Part shown: positions 46,149-58,180 of the stretch, in pieces | How the letters are laid out: each line of letters begins with the position of its first letter | How positions within the stretch are numbered: the first letter of the stretch is position 1 | DNA from: Aspidiotus rigidus | Taxonomy: Eukaryota; Arthropoda; Insecta; Hemiptera; Diaspididae | Reading direction: 5' to 3' | Assembly: GCA_035079385.1 (NCBI GenBank) | Contig: JAVHKY010000013.1 | Span: forward strand, 15,064,001-15,128,000 | DNA length: 64,000 nucleotides | Program-made: the position numbers and the translations under genes | The notes under the pieces: model-generated | What the model saw: only the letters and a program-made list of their open reading frames with translations | What the model was told of the DNA's origin: nothing | Databases searched by the model: none

Positions 46149-46849
46149 TTACTTCAGCTGCATTCTAATAATATAGCTCTCCAAAAAAACGCTTTATGAC
46201 GAAAATTAAATCTGTAAAAGCGCCTGAACAAACACGAATATTTTTTTTTGGTTTTACAAAAGGTTGAAAGATATACTTAATTTTTTGAATACCTTAGACC
46301 TATGTAAATACTTGATCAAAACTTGCCAGGATATTTTACGACGAGTAATGAACAACTTGAGAGAAATGAGCGATACTGTTAAACAATCGAAAAGTGTGTA
46401 CGGTATCTGATTCTATAAATACGAGTATACACAAACGAAGAAAGATTTTCTGCGAGCAAAATGTAATTTCAGAAAAATATTTTGTCTCAGTTTGAACGTA
46501 CCTAAAGGCTTGAATACACGTGGCGAAATGTTATAAGTTTTCAATTTCGAACGAAGATATTCAGCGTTATTTTAGATATTGTTGATATGCTCACGAAAAA
46601 CAATTTTAAGATATTGTAGTAAATATCAGGTTTTTTCAAATCACTTGAGGGAAGGGAACAACTCAGGTGTGATTACAAAAGTGTGCTCTTCAGGTATCAG
46701 AAGAACAAAAATCGCTCTTTAAGTCCGTCAGTTCAAGACAAAAAAAAAAAGAAATTCGAGATTCTCGGATCACCTATGGAAAAACCAACCCCACCAAATA
46801 ATTAAAAGTGAACCCACCTCTGTGGTCCTTCTTTAACAGAAAAGTATCA
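46149..46849. other. Receptor intron, no supported feature
   Basis: AT-rich unique-looking DNA after the target duplication of the Ty3/gypsy element. Confidence 0.4.
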
Positions 46850-47130
46850 CTATAAGCAGACCATTCTCTCGAACCTCAGATTGGCCACACCCGACAAACC
46901 AATTCTCGTCTCCTCCTTGGTCTCCTGCTCCTATATAATTACTGCCAAGAAAATAATTTGAGTGTCTGTCACCTTCACTCCTGTTCCACCTTCCAAAACC
47001 AACTTACTTTCTTCAACGTTCCCTCACTCACATCCTCCATCCTACGTAACAACTCTGAAATTGCAGCCAACTCCCTAAACTACCCACGTTCCTCCTACTT
47101 TTTGATCCACGCATGCTTATCAGGCGGATT
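46850..47130 (+). mobile_element. I-like LINE ORF2 C-terminal fragment
   Basis: Frames give a 'CLSPSLLFHLPK'/'FNVPSLTSSILRNNSEIAAN' tail that resembles the region after the Cys/His motif in the I-like LINE at 56.7 kb and the one at 29.4 kb. Short and broken. Confidence 0.5.
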
Positions 47131-47454
47131 ACCTCAACATCAAATTTGAGTATTTCAAAAACTTAGGCCAAGCTGAGTTTTTGGAGAAGATGATGTCCGC
47201 TGTTTAAAGTCCTTATTTAGATGGCCTTGACCAAATTTAAGTAGTAGTAGTTAAGACCCCGTAAATGAGAGACTTCAAAAATTATAAACGCAAATCTTGA
47301 TTAAAGGACTTAATATGATTTCTGTGGAAAAAATTACGGCTTTCTTCGCGAAGTTGAACGAGGTACCTGTTCTATGGGTTGAAGTGGTTTCGATATTGAG
47401 AATTCAAATTCAAATCTTGAAGATTCTTAAGTTTTCCTGAGTCCCATGTATCAT

Positions 47455-48020
47455 GGTGTATGTATGTAGCCTGAAAATAAGAATTTTTCGAAGTCCCTCT
47501 CCTTCCTATCATATATTATGGCTTGAAACACAAAATTTCCCTCCAAGTCCCTCTCCTATCATATATTATGGCTCGAGAGTCAAAATTTTCTCAAGTTCCC
47601 CCCTGCTATCATATATATATAGCTCGAGAGGCAAAATTTCAACACGGAACCTGTTTTATCGGGGGTTTTTCGGAAAAAACGTCCGCCATCCAGCAAAGCT
47701 CGGAGCTCGAAAATTTTCCGGGTCTTCCTCCCATAATATATATCTCGGAGGTTGAAATTTTTAACAGGGGAAACTGTTTTATGGAGGGGGGTCGGAAAAA
47801 AGTCCACCGTCCAGCCGCCCGGCAAAGAATGGAACTCAAACATTTTCCAAGTCCCCATCAATTTTTCTAAATCCCCTCCTATCATGTATAGCTTGGGGGC
47901 GTGGCCAGTGACGTCACAGTCTAATGACGTCATAGACTGTCAGCCTCATTTCGTCTCAATCTGATGACAAAATAAATCAGTTTTCTTTCTAAGCCCCCCT
48001 CCTATCATATAATATAGCTC
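47455..48020. repeat. Cluster of dispersed 46-bp family
   Basis: At least six CCTATCATATATAGCTCG-like copies, two 'GGAAACTGTTTTATGGGGGG' modules and 'CAGTGACGTCACAGTCTAATGACGTCATAG' near 47907, joining the 46-bp family with the TGACGTCA repeat block of 4.9-6.35 kb. Confidence 0.72.
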
Positions 48021-48099
48021 GAAGTCGCGGGATAGCCCCTTTGAGCAACTAGATATGCAGCGCTTTATACAACAATATACAACAATTGACTTGGCCCCT

Positions 48100-48370
48100 T
48101 CAATGAGCCAGGTATGCAACACATCAAACACCATATTACAAAGTCCAACAATTGGAAATAATTCCAAGTCCAACAGTTAAAAATATTTCGAAGTCCAATA
48201 CTTGAAAACATTTCCAAGTCCAACAATCGAAAATGAAAAATTTTACAAGTCCAAGAAGTACGAAAATATTTCAAAGTTCAACAGTTGACTTGAAAATATT
48301 TTTGAGTTCAGAATTGAAAATGAAAAATTTTACAAAGTCCAAGAAGTACAAAAATATTTTGAAATCCCGC
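48100..48370. repeat. Minisatellite of about 30-33 bp
   Basis: About eight imperfect units of 'AAGTCCAACAATTGAAAATATTTCC' type between 48139 and 48365. Confidence 0.75.
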
Positions 48371-48469
48371 GGCATCACTCTTACTCGCTTCTTACTTTCA
48401 GTATGGCAGTAAACCGACGTGTTGCTCCATCCCGGTTACATAAAATAAACTCGCGAATAGCTCCGAAGT

Positions 48470-48720
48470 CGGGATGAAGTCATAGGTCAGCCTGAGACGT
48501 CACAATCTACATCTTACAGATCCTACGTATCCATCAGACAGGTTCCCTGCCGCTCCTCATTTAACTGCGTTAAAGAACCCGTGAGCTATGTCCAGCTCGA
48601 GAGACAACATTTTTCCAGTTGTTGGTTGGATGGTGCACAACGCACGCCAAATTCTTCAAAAAACCCCATAGAACAGGTTCCGCGTTAAAATTATATTTAA
48701 ATCACGAACTATGCAGAATA
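48470..48720. repeat. Dispersed-repeat module with hairpin remnant
   Basis: Contains 'CATCAGACAGGTTCCCTGCC', 'TTAAAGAACCCGTGAG' and an end 'AACAGGTTCCGCGTTAAAAT' followed by 'TATTTAAATCACGAACT', close to the end at 16400-16440. Confidence 0.6.
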
Positions 48721-49189
48721 GAAGAAGGGAACTGGTAAAAATCTGCGTTCAATTGGCCTTAGTTTAATCAAGAAGAACACGAGCTATTCACTTTTTTGAG
48801 GAAATTTATGCTCACAAAATATGACATAACGTAGTAAGGATATGACGTCCTGAGCGCGTCAGATTATTAGAGAACTTGAGCAAATTTTAAATATCGGGAA
48901 ACCTGTTTGATGGAGGGTCATACCAGAAAAGTGTTTCATGTTCGTCCGTCTACGATCCTCCTAGAAAATTGGGACACCATGAAATGGGGCGGCTATAGTG
49001 GAAAGTGTTTTTCGGGAAAACTTACTGTAACCCTTCTTTGGGAATTTCAAAAACTATCCATCTTCAAACATTAGGAGAGGGAGAGAGAGAGAAATTCCGA
49101 CAATATAAATATACACACATCAGAGGTATTGGAGAAGGGCGAGGCTTACTCAAGAAAGTATCAAGACCTTCTTGCAACAATTTCGACAT

Positions 49190-49530
49190 CAGGTGCGGCT
49201 TGTACGGAATGGGTGGTTCTAAGTGCTGATGATTGTTTGGTAAAATAAGAGTAGATTTACTGGAATCGGTGTAGATTGAGGTACCGTAGTCTAGTTAAGA
49301 ACAGCTAAGGCTAATATACAGTTGGATGAGAAGTTTACGGTTGTATCCTATAGGCTAGAGTAGGATAGGTATTTGAGAATTTTAGTGACACTCGCGCCTC
49401 AAAGGATTTTACTGCGTATGTGAGGGATCCAAGAATTTTTCATCGAAAATCAGTCCTAAGAATTTAGAAGAATTGAGAATGTTGATAAAGAAGCCTCGAA
49501 GGAGTAGAATGGGAATGCGGATTGGAGAAA
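49190..49530 (-). mobile_element. I-like LINE reverse transcriptase fragment
   Basis: The minus strand shows ILNSSKFLGLIFDEK, a middle segment 'ILKYLSYSSLGYNRKLLIQL' and LDYGTSIYT, the region just after the RT catalytic core in I/Jockey-like elements. Stops present. Confidence 0.6.
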
Positions 49531-49549
49531 GACGGTATATTTCATCTTC

Positions 49550-49930
49550 AATTTGTACTTACACCGAAATTTTTCGACTTTTCTGAGTCGATTTACGGAC
49601 CAAAATGAGCCAAATTTGCCAAGTTTCTCAAAAAAGAAAAATCGCTCGAACTTTCAGAGTTTACTCGATTCACTAATGAAATTAAAAATACTTGAACGAC
49701 CCTACAGTTTCAAAGTGCGGGAATCCTTAAACTCAGCAGATAGGCCAATTTTAGCACATTTTAGTTCATAATTCGGCCCAGTAAAGTCCTAGAAAGTTGT
49801 TGGACTCGGGTCAAATTGTAGACAACAATGAGATTCGAAATATAAAACATCTGAAGTATGGGTTTGTAGGCTAGAACAAATTTAGCCCAAAATCCCATAC
49901 AACTGTTGATATCATTTTAGCACACTCTGT
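49550..49930. repeat. Single diverged copy of one arm of the foldback element
   Basis: 'TTTTAGTTCATAATTCGGCCCAGTAAAGTCCTAGAAA', 'GAGATTCGAAATA' and 'CACTCTGTATACA' correspond in order to 38930-39116 (ending at the CACCCTGTA terminus). So the inner element has ends that occur singly elsewhere. Confidence 0.6.
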
Positions 49931-51136
49931 ATACATAAATGTATGGAACTACGATTCCAAAAGGAGGAGGAGAGGGTTTCCAGGAGAGTGTCAATGCTTC
50001 GAACTGGGTACATGAAAGTTAGAGAGGGGTATTCAAGACAAATTATTGGTATCCACAATCCTTCCCGAAAATGGTGATTCATAGGAGCCAGGAAAGGTAA
50101 TTCAAGAAAGTGCACAGGAATTAGCTGAGTTCTACTTTAGAAACCTGAAAAAATGTTGACCTTCAAGCTGTATACATGATAATTAGAGGAGGTGGTAGCT
50201 TCGAAACATTCTTGTATACATCATGGGTATTACAAGAGGAAGGGGATGTCGTTCGGGAAAAAGCACAGGAACCATCTAGCCTACTTCAGGAACTCGGAAA
50301 AATTTAGACTTTTGAGCTACATTAGGTTGAAATCATATTGCCCTTCGTGCTATAAACAAGGGAAACTGTGGTTATAAAATGCAGGTCGATACCAATCGAT
50401 TATTAGAGTTTGAATCGAATTAAAACAGGTTCCCTAGTCGCCTCAATCAAAGCCCGAGAGTAGCGAACGAAGTTAGTTGCTAGTTCTTAGCACAAATTAG
50501 AGGAGAGAGAGGGAGGACTAAGTGAAGAACAATCTAGTCTCAAAAAAGGAGAAGAAACTTGAATGACTCAAATTGCAGATCACGGCTACACCGAAGAAGC
50601 AGAGAGTGCAAATTTCAAAACTAGCAACGCGAGTAAAAGCTCTACAACCATTATTTGCCTATATGGTCTCAAGATAATTTATGATACGTTCTTTCGCCAA
50701 AAATTTTGGGAAATATGAAAGAAAAAAGACTGATTTCTGGTTGACGTTTCCAAATACCACATTCTCATCGACATGTTCCATTCTTCGAGTTACTTCCTTG
50801 AGCGCCGAAAGCTGTGCTCGCTCGACATTTCATCACGACATTTGCGAATGTCAATATTTTTCCAACGTTGAAATATTACGTTACTCGACGGTCATATAGT
50901 ACGCTATATATCGTAAAATCTTGTCCCCTTGTGAATTTTGCGTCGTTTATTTGCCGACGAAGATTCGAAAACGCGAGTGTTTTTCGTGTGTCTCCGAAAA
51001 CGTGATTCGCGATGCATAGAGAAAAAGAGAATGCGGGAGCCGATAACAGGAAATGTCGCTTTTCGATAGTTCCATATACTAGCGAACGCTTAAATTGATT
51101 TTTACCAATTTTTTTTTTTTTTTTTTTTTTTTTCAG
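49931..51136. other. Receptor intron before the C-tail exon
   Basis: No supported gene. Ends in a T25 tract (51109-51133) followed by CAG. Confidence 0.45.
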
Positions 51137-51314
51137 AGAAGATAAAGTAATCCTGAAGGACTCCTTCAAATTGGTGAGAAGAACTGGTCGTGGCGGTGCT
51201 TACGAATTGGGAGAAAATAATTTCAACAATGTGGCCTACATTACTCATCCTAGCGCGACGACCATTTCTACAGACGTAGACGCTAATCAAGAGCTCAAAA
51301 GGGTGGAAAAGTAA
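51137..51314 (+). CDS. Receptor (7TM) last coding exon: cytoplasmic tail
   Basis: Begins after T25-CAG and completes the split codon from the TM7 exon (GA|A). It encodes EDKVILKDSFKLVRR, which fits the amphipathic helix after TM7, then a polar tail GRGGAYELGENNFNNVAYIT and a Ser/Thr/Asp-rich end with stop TAA at 51312-51314. Phase continuity over both large introns is the main support that the three exons belong to one gene. No palmitoylation-type Cys is seen in the tail. Confidence 0.72.
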
Positions 51315-52300
51315 AATTTCACACTCCGATGATTAATCGCACGTTCGGTTGAAAGCGGAACGATGAAAACATTGTGCTGATAGCGATCCACGAATTTCGA
51401 TACGGGGAAAAGAAATAAGGTCTATCCATTTTCGATGATGTGTAGACAGGAATTCAATACCACTCGTCTATCTACTCGATTGGTAGCGAATGAATTTCGA
51501 AAGCTCGATAATTTTGCGTCATTATCAATATCGCGACCGAGTTTTTTTGATTACTTTTCATGGGTCTATTTTATACACAATATCTACGGGAATGGTAGGC
51601 TCTATATATTATTGGGGCGGAATACGTAATATTAAAATAAGAAAATTTCTGACTCATATTTGTTTCTAAACAAATTTGTTCTTTTACCAGAACGTGTTTT
51701 TGTAACCCTCTTCAACAGGAAGGAAGCGAAACGCAGAACGCGTATACACAATTATTCATCAAACGTAGAACGTTTTCCTTCCTTATTTTCTGTCGAATAC
51801 AGAATAGTATCTTTTGAACGTGTGCTCTAATATTTGTATTGATGTTTATTGTGAAGTTTTAAATACGTCTTTCCTTTCATCTATTGTACGTGTACACATT
51901 GGAATTTTTATTACTTATTTTTCACAAAGCGTCATTTCAAAATTTGCGCAATATTTTTGAAAAATAAAAGAAAAAAAAAGCAACCTTTCATCGATAACAT
52001 GAATAATAAGTTCGAGTTGTAAATAAGTGTTCTGTATTAGTGACATGGAGAATGAAATTCGAAAGCTATATTCGGTAGAAATATTATTATCAACATTGAG
52101 ATTTTGTACGTGATTTGCGTAAACAAAATATGTTTTTGTATGTTTGTAATTACATACGCATATGTACGATGTTTGGTGTACAGTACTTTTTTACGTGTAA
52201 TCGAGTTACCATCCGTAATAAATATTACGTTATGTCACGATCGATGTTATGTGTAGATGTTCTTTAAAAAAAATATAAATAAACTATACACTTTCGATCT
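51315..52300 (+). other. Probable 3' UTR of the receptor gene
   Basis: AT-rich, no repeats. Candidate AATAAA signals at about 51963, 52217 and 52278-52283; the last would give a UTR near 1 kb. Confidence 0.45.
52278..52283 (+). promoter_or_regulatory. Candidate polyadenylation signal of the receptor gene
   Basis: AATAAA in 'TATAAATAAACTATAC', followed within 30 nt by a T-rich stretch. Confidence 0.4.
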
Positions 52301-52799
52301 TTCTTTTAGTCATTTTGCAGTATCCAGACCGTTTACCTCCGAACAAAGCAAAGAAATACGACCGAGAAAAAATTTGATACCATTCCACTCATCCAAAGGC
52401 AGCGGGGAACCCGCTGTCATGTGATTAATCAGCTGAAAATATTTTTGCATTTTTTTTTTTAATATTATATGAGAACATTTTTTATATTTGGGGTGCCTTC
52501 TTTATCGGTAATTCCAAATTGTTCCTGCGGTGTAACGTCTTTCTCCAGGGAACACGAATATGAAGTTGATCTTCCCTTATTCATTTTTTTTTTTTCATAT
52601 ACGATAATGAGGTTTTCAAATACGGTAACGAAGGAAATGGAAAATAAAGCTTTTCATGAATATTGACCCACATCTTATAAACCGGAATATGTATGTAAAG
52701 TTGTATTTTATAATTATTACGAAGTGAATAATGTACGTCACACTTTTTTGGCAATTTAAAACGAACAAAACTCTGAAAAGACACATAATTTTGCAGCGA

Positions 52800-54620
52800 T
52801 TTTCGATAATCTAGCCGAAAAATTTTTGAATATGCGCCTTCTATCATGTATGCCTTACAAATAAAAATTATTCTGGATCCTCCTCTAATTAATAAATATG
52901 GCTTCGGGGTTAACATTTTTCAAACAGCAGTAAGCTAATTTAAATTAGGTTAATAATATCACGAAATTTGGACGCAGCAGGTAGAAATTTTCCTCAGTGC
53001 TATTCCCATCATCCCAGAAGCCAAATTCTTTCAAAATCGAACTACTATCGTATACAACTCGAGAGTTGACCTTCTTCTAAGTTTCGTCCTATTATATGTA
53101 GATGGATGGAGATTTTCCTGAGTTTCTTTCTCCATCATTATATAAAGTTTGAGGGTCAGTATTTCAAGTTCCACTCCTTTTACGTCCCTTTCCTACCATG
53201 TGTAGGTCGGAAGTCAAAATTCTTTCAAGTTCCTTTCTTATCATATACATCTCGAGAGTGGAAATTTTTATTTTTGAAGTGTCCCTCCTATCATACAGCT
53301 CGGGAGTCAAAATTTTACCAAGTCCCCTTCCTATCATCTATAGCTCCAGAGACAAAATTTTTCCCAAAAATTTTCCCCAAGTTCCCCTCCTATCATATAC
53401 AGCTTAAAGCCTAAAGTTTTTCCAAGTTCCGAAAATGAACCTGAACGCGCCGAAATTTCATGGAAACCGTCGTTTTTTAAATTCCCCTTTTGTCATATAT
53501 AGCTCAATAGTGTAAGTCCCCCTCTCTCCATAATATATAGCTCGAGAGTCGAAATTTTTCCAATTTCCCCTCTCATTATATAAAGCTCAGAGGCTGAAAT
53601 TCTTTCAAGCCCCCTCCCCCTATCATATATAGCTCAGAAGCTGAAACTTTTCTAAACTTCTATCATATATGGCTGGAGACTCGAAATTTTTGTAAGTCAC
53701 CCTCCTGTCATACATAGCTCGAGAATGGATATTTTTCCAAGTCTCTCACCTGTAATAATAGCTCGAGAGTCGAAATTTTTTCAAGTTCCTCTTATGTTAT
53801 AAAGCTTAGGAGCTCTAATTTTTTTAAGTCCGCCCCTCAGAAGATGAAACTTTTTTAAGCTTATCATGTATAAGTGGAGACTCGGAATTTTTGTAAGTCC
53901 CCTTCTATCACACATAGCTCGAGAGAGAAAATTTTTGTAAATCCCCCTCCTGTCATATACAGCTCGAGAGTCGAAGTCCCCTCTCATTTTAAAGGCTGAA
54001 TTCTTCCAAGTCTCTCCTCCCCCTATCATATACAGCTATAAAGCTTGGGGGCTGGAATTCTTCCAAGTCCCCCCTCCTCCTATCATATATATAGCTTAGA
54101 AGCTGAAACTTTTTCAAGTCCCCCACCTATCATATAAGGCTTAGGGGCTGAAATTTCAACGGGAAACCTGTTCTATAGGTTTTGTTTTGAGAAATTTTTT
54201 GTGCGTCGTCCGGCAAAAAACTTGGAAAAATTTTGATTCCTATCTGAAATGCTTTCAAGCTCCCTCGCCTCTATCATTTATAGCTTAGAAGCTGAAACTT
54301 TTCCAAACTCCTATCATATATGGCTCGAGAGTCAAAATTTTGCCAAGTCCCCATCCCATATATAGCTTGGAGGTCTAAATTTTTCCAAGTCCCCTTCCTA
54401 TCATATCAGGCTGGAGAGTAAAGATTTTTTCAGACCCTCTTCTATCGTATATAGCTCGAGAGTCGAAATTTTCTTAGTTCCCCCTCCCATCATATATAGC
54501 TCAAGAGTCAAAATAATTGTTCCAAGTCCTCTCCCATCATATATAGCTCGAGAGTCAAAATTTCTTCATATGTAGCTCAAGATTCGAGAAAAATTTAGAC
54601 TCTCGAACTATATTATACTA
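52800..54620. repeat. Main array of the 46-bp dispersed unit
   Basis: Thirty or so irregular tandem copies with core CCTATCATATATAGCTCGAG followed by 'AGTCGAAATTTTTCCAAGTCCC'. Spacing varies from about 40 to 60 bp. An 'ACGGGAAACCTGTTCTATAGGTTTTG' module lies near 54160. Open frames across it are a by-product of the repeat. Confidence 0.85.
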
Positions 54621-54719
54621 GGCTTAAATACGTAGTAGGTCTATTCCTTCTTTATACTAGTACCTAGCTTTATTTAGGTCTATAGGCTTCCTTGAATTTT
54701 CAATACTAAATCCCATTTG

Positions 54720-54870
54720 ACTCATAAAACAGGTTCCCTGCGTTCCTCATTTTTTCTAAGTCCCGAAATAATGACGTCACAGTTTGAATGCGCTCGTGCT
54801 CGTTTTCTGTAAATACTCCCTCAACAAAAGAGATAGCGGGTTCTCCGCTAAAAAACACGAACCAAAAACC
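54720..54870. repeat. End module of the dispersed family with hairpin
   Basis: 'CATAAAACAGGTTCCCTGCG', 'TAATGACGTCACAGTTTGAA', 'ACTCCCTCAACAAAAGAGATAGCGGG', then the hairpin AGCGGG-TTC-TCCGCT and AAAAA. Same order as 16335-16435. Confidence 0.65.
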
Positions 54871-54949
54871 TCGAGTATATCTTGAAAACAAACAAAAATG
54901 GTTGAAAATAATTCAGCGGTTTTCAAGGAATGCAGTAAAATCTATAAGC

Positions 54950-56935
54950 GAATGAAAATATATTTCCAATTCAAAATCATCACTAGGCACCTCAATCCTC
55001 TCTTCCTAATCGTCATAAATGATCTAATAAACTGTTTCCCCTTTCCCCTCACCAAACGTCTTTTTGCAGACGACTTCAGTGTCTCCCTCGGTTCCACTAA
55101 TCCCAAAATAGCAGCTCGTCTTCTCCAACTCACCCTTCATAAGGTCTCCTCTTGGGCCTCGGATCGTAGATTTTAATTCTCTAGCAAGAAGACCGTTCTA
55201 ATTATATTCCGTAGAAGCCACACTCGTCTTCTCTCCCCCCCCCCAACTCATCCCACAGAACTTCCAGACAAGCCTCCATCCTCCACCACATTTCTCGGTC
55301 TTACTCCCGGACTCCCCACATTATCTATCCGACACTCGCACTGGTTGCAGTCGCAAGCTCCTTCTTCAACTATACAACTCACTAATTCGTTCTCAACTGG
55401 ACTACGGGTGCCAGGGTCCCTAAAATTCCTAGATACAATTCAATCTACAGCATTACGTTCAGCTCTTACGATACCTTACGGACTAGCCCCACGCTCAGCC
55501 TATGCGCTAAGGCAGGCATTCCCCCTCTAGAATTCAGTTCACTATCGATTACAGCCAATTTCCTCGCGTCTAAAGCCCACCCACCAATACTATCTCCTAC
55601 TTAACTGTTAAAGAAACGACTTGCTAAATTCCCGCACAAAACAACGCCTAAAGGTATTTAACAAATGTAATTAACGTTTTCGGCTGTCGCCATCATCGGT
55701 ATTTAGCAAAGTTAATTACATTTGTTAAAAAATGTTTAGGCGTTGTTCTGTGCGGGAATTTAGCAATTCGTTTCCTCAACAATTATGTCATACCGCAATC
55801 GATCAATTAGAAAGAACCTCTTTCCTCTCCAAAAATTCTCTACTCCTCTCATTAGAATCTCATCTTGAGCATCATCTCGAATTTCAGCTCCTTCACCTCC
55901 GGCTTCTCATCCATCCCTCCTTGGACATCCTCAACTCTCATTTGTCTCAACCTGGCAAATTCACCAAAATCGGCAAATGTAATCTATATAACTTATAAGA
56001 CACATTGAAGACATAATTGATAACGACTTACCTTCCCACAACCTGTGCTCTACAGATGGTTCTAAATCGGGCCCTCAAACTGGCTTGGCCTTCTCCATCA
56101 ATGGAGAAATCTCACACTTTTGTTTGAAAAACTCAACCTCCATATATTCTGCCGAACTATCTACCATATACCTGCCATACTCACCTCACTCTTCTCTCTC
56201 AAGCCTGTAAATTCCTTGTCCTCTCTGAGTCTTTCTTCTCTTTCCAAGCCAAGCAGAACTCTCACTCTTCCAATCCTATCGCACAGCGCATTCTCATAGT
56301 CCTACACACCTTAACATCTTCCCTGCCTTCAATCGCTTTCCTCTGGATCCCTGGTTATATGCATCTACCCGAACTACTGTGCAGTGGACCTGGCTGCTAA
56401 GCAAGCCTTACTTCTTCCCTCAATCACTGAACGCTCCCCTCCTTTGGCCTATGACTTAAAATCATTCCACCGTTCACAAATCACCTTATCATTGCACACC
56501 CGATGGTCTTCTCAACCATGCAACAAACTTCGCTCAATTAAAAAATACCCGACCCCTGGTCCTCTTCAAACCGCCCCTCACGCCGCGAAGAAATAGTTGT
56601 AACTCGACTACGAATTGGACACACTCACCTAACCTACTCCTTCCTCATCCTTGGACTCTCTGCCTCTCCTTCATGCCAATACTGCCAAACTGAGAATTTA
56701 TCTGTCTCTCCCATTTTCACCTGCCCTTTTCTCTTAAACATCAGACATTCATTTTCTGTTTCCCCCTATACCCCGGCCCCGTCTGCTCTTTCCAATAACT
56801 CAGAAACCATAACTAAAACCTTAAACTTCCTCCGGTCCACCTATTACTACAAACCCATTTAATCTGAACATCTCTCCCCGAGGTAATGACCCTTTGAGTA
56901 GTCGAAGGGCTCGTAAAAAAAAAAAAACAAAAAGA
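54950..56935 (+). mobile_element. I/Jockey-like LINE, 5'-truncated: RT, RNase H, C-terminal tail, poly(A)
   Basis: Plus-strand frames in order: LNPLFLIVINDLINCF and FADDFSVSLGSTN (RT catalytic FADD), VSSWASDR, LLQLYNSLIRSQLDYGCQ, IQSTALRSALTIPYG, SLCAKAGIPPLEF, then SFLWIPGYMHLPE (end of RNase H) and a Cys-containing tail near 56640-56740. It ends in A12 at about 56917. Many stops and small indels. An inverted repeat with a hammerhead-like loop (55613-55774) interrupts it. Confidence 0.8.
55613..55774. repeat. Inverted repeat (63-bp arms) with hammerhead-like loop
   Basis: Arms about 55613-55675 and 55711-55774 match with a few mismatches. The loop, read on the minus strand, has CCGATGA, T, GGC-GACA-GCC, GAAAACG: the hammerhead core with one change (CCGATGA for CUGAUGA). 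Same design as the pair at 18793-19005, but unrelated in sequence. Confidence 0.8.
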
Positions 56936-56939
56936 GTTT

Positions 56940-58180
56940 TCACCATCGAATATGACTAATAAGAATGAGAAAAAATGACCTAATTTAATTAACCCTTCGT
57001 CAAGAATGAACCTCTTAAATAAAAGGCTCTTTATCACAATACACGTACTGATAACAAAAATCCGCTTCTTGTTACGTAAGTACACATAGCTACTCTTACT
57101 ACTCGTAATAGTGAGAAATCGTTCAAAAAAATGAAAATCTCTCCGGAACCGGGTGACGTCACGCAGTTCGGTTTTCCAGATGCATTTTTGAATGTACATC
57201 GGATAGACAGTTATTAGTCGCTTCATAAATACACTCCATGATGAATAATGAAGAAAATTTTTATGAAGGCTTTTCCTTTTGTCACGATTAGGTATTCATT
57301 ATTGTCACTAATTATAAGTTGCATGAGTATGTCCCGTTCCCATGTTTCGTATAAAACTTTTAATTGGGTGAAGGGGGGATGAATCAATCACCTGTGGATC
57401 GATTAGTAAAAATAAGCTTCCATCTCGCGCGATGTATTGGTAACAATTTAAATTTATTAAAGAATGTTTACAAAACACGACAAATACATAAACTACGTAG
57501 AAAATTATGAAAATTATTCTAAAAAATTAGCGAACAAAGTCATAGGAAAATAGAGTGAAAGTTCACCTTTTCTCTTATTGATGGAACATAGAAAAAGAAG
57601 AGGATTAGCCAAATCCTAACCAGGTAAGACCAAGAGCTATATTGTCAGCTTTAGATTAACTCTCATACTTGACAAATTAGTTTCAACTTCATTACTTTAC
57701 TGCTAGGCGACATTTGGTTGGGAATGTTTCAGTCGAAGAGAGAAATAACGATACGGAAAGATAGTGTCGAAATCATAAAGAACACAGTGGAGACAATGAA
57801 GAAAACCATTAAGGCTTGCAAAGCAATAATGGAGCCAAAGATTCTAGGGCACTGTCGATGATGAAGGTAAAGAGAAAAATCAAACGGAGGAGAAAATCAG
57901 AACCCAAGTAGTTTTTTCCAAATGAGGAGAGAAAATTTATATGAAAATCTATGGGAAATAGGCGTTGACCAGAGAGAAAGAAAAATATGAAAAATTGATT
58001 TTAAAAAATGTGTATCGTTAAATCTGTTGAGTTGATAATGGCTTTGATGATTTTGAGTTAATTTTTTATCAAAATTCGATGAAAAATAGGCGTTGACCAA
58101 GAGAGAGAAAAAAAAGAGGTTTCGATAGTTGTGAATGTTGTCGAGATTATGAAAATTTCGACTAAGTCAATTAGAAGTGT
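56940..58180. other. Spacer and probable 3' flank of the secreted Gln/Tyr-rich gene
   Basis: Unique-looking. 'ATAGGCGTTGACCA' occurs twice, near 57957 and 58085, each followed by GAGAGA-rich DNA, marking an old tandem duplication of about 128 bp. No coding feature. Confidence 0.45.

Noticed and set aside
55613..55774. Rho-independent terminator-like hairpin
   Set aside because: Eukaryotic context, arms far too long, and no U tract; better read as inverted retroelement ends.
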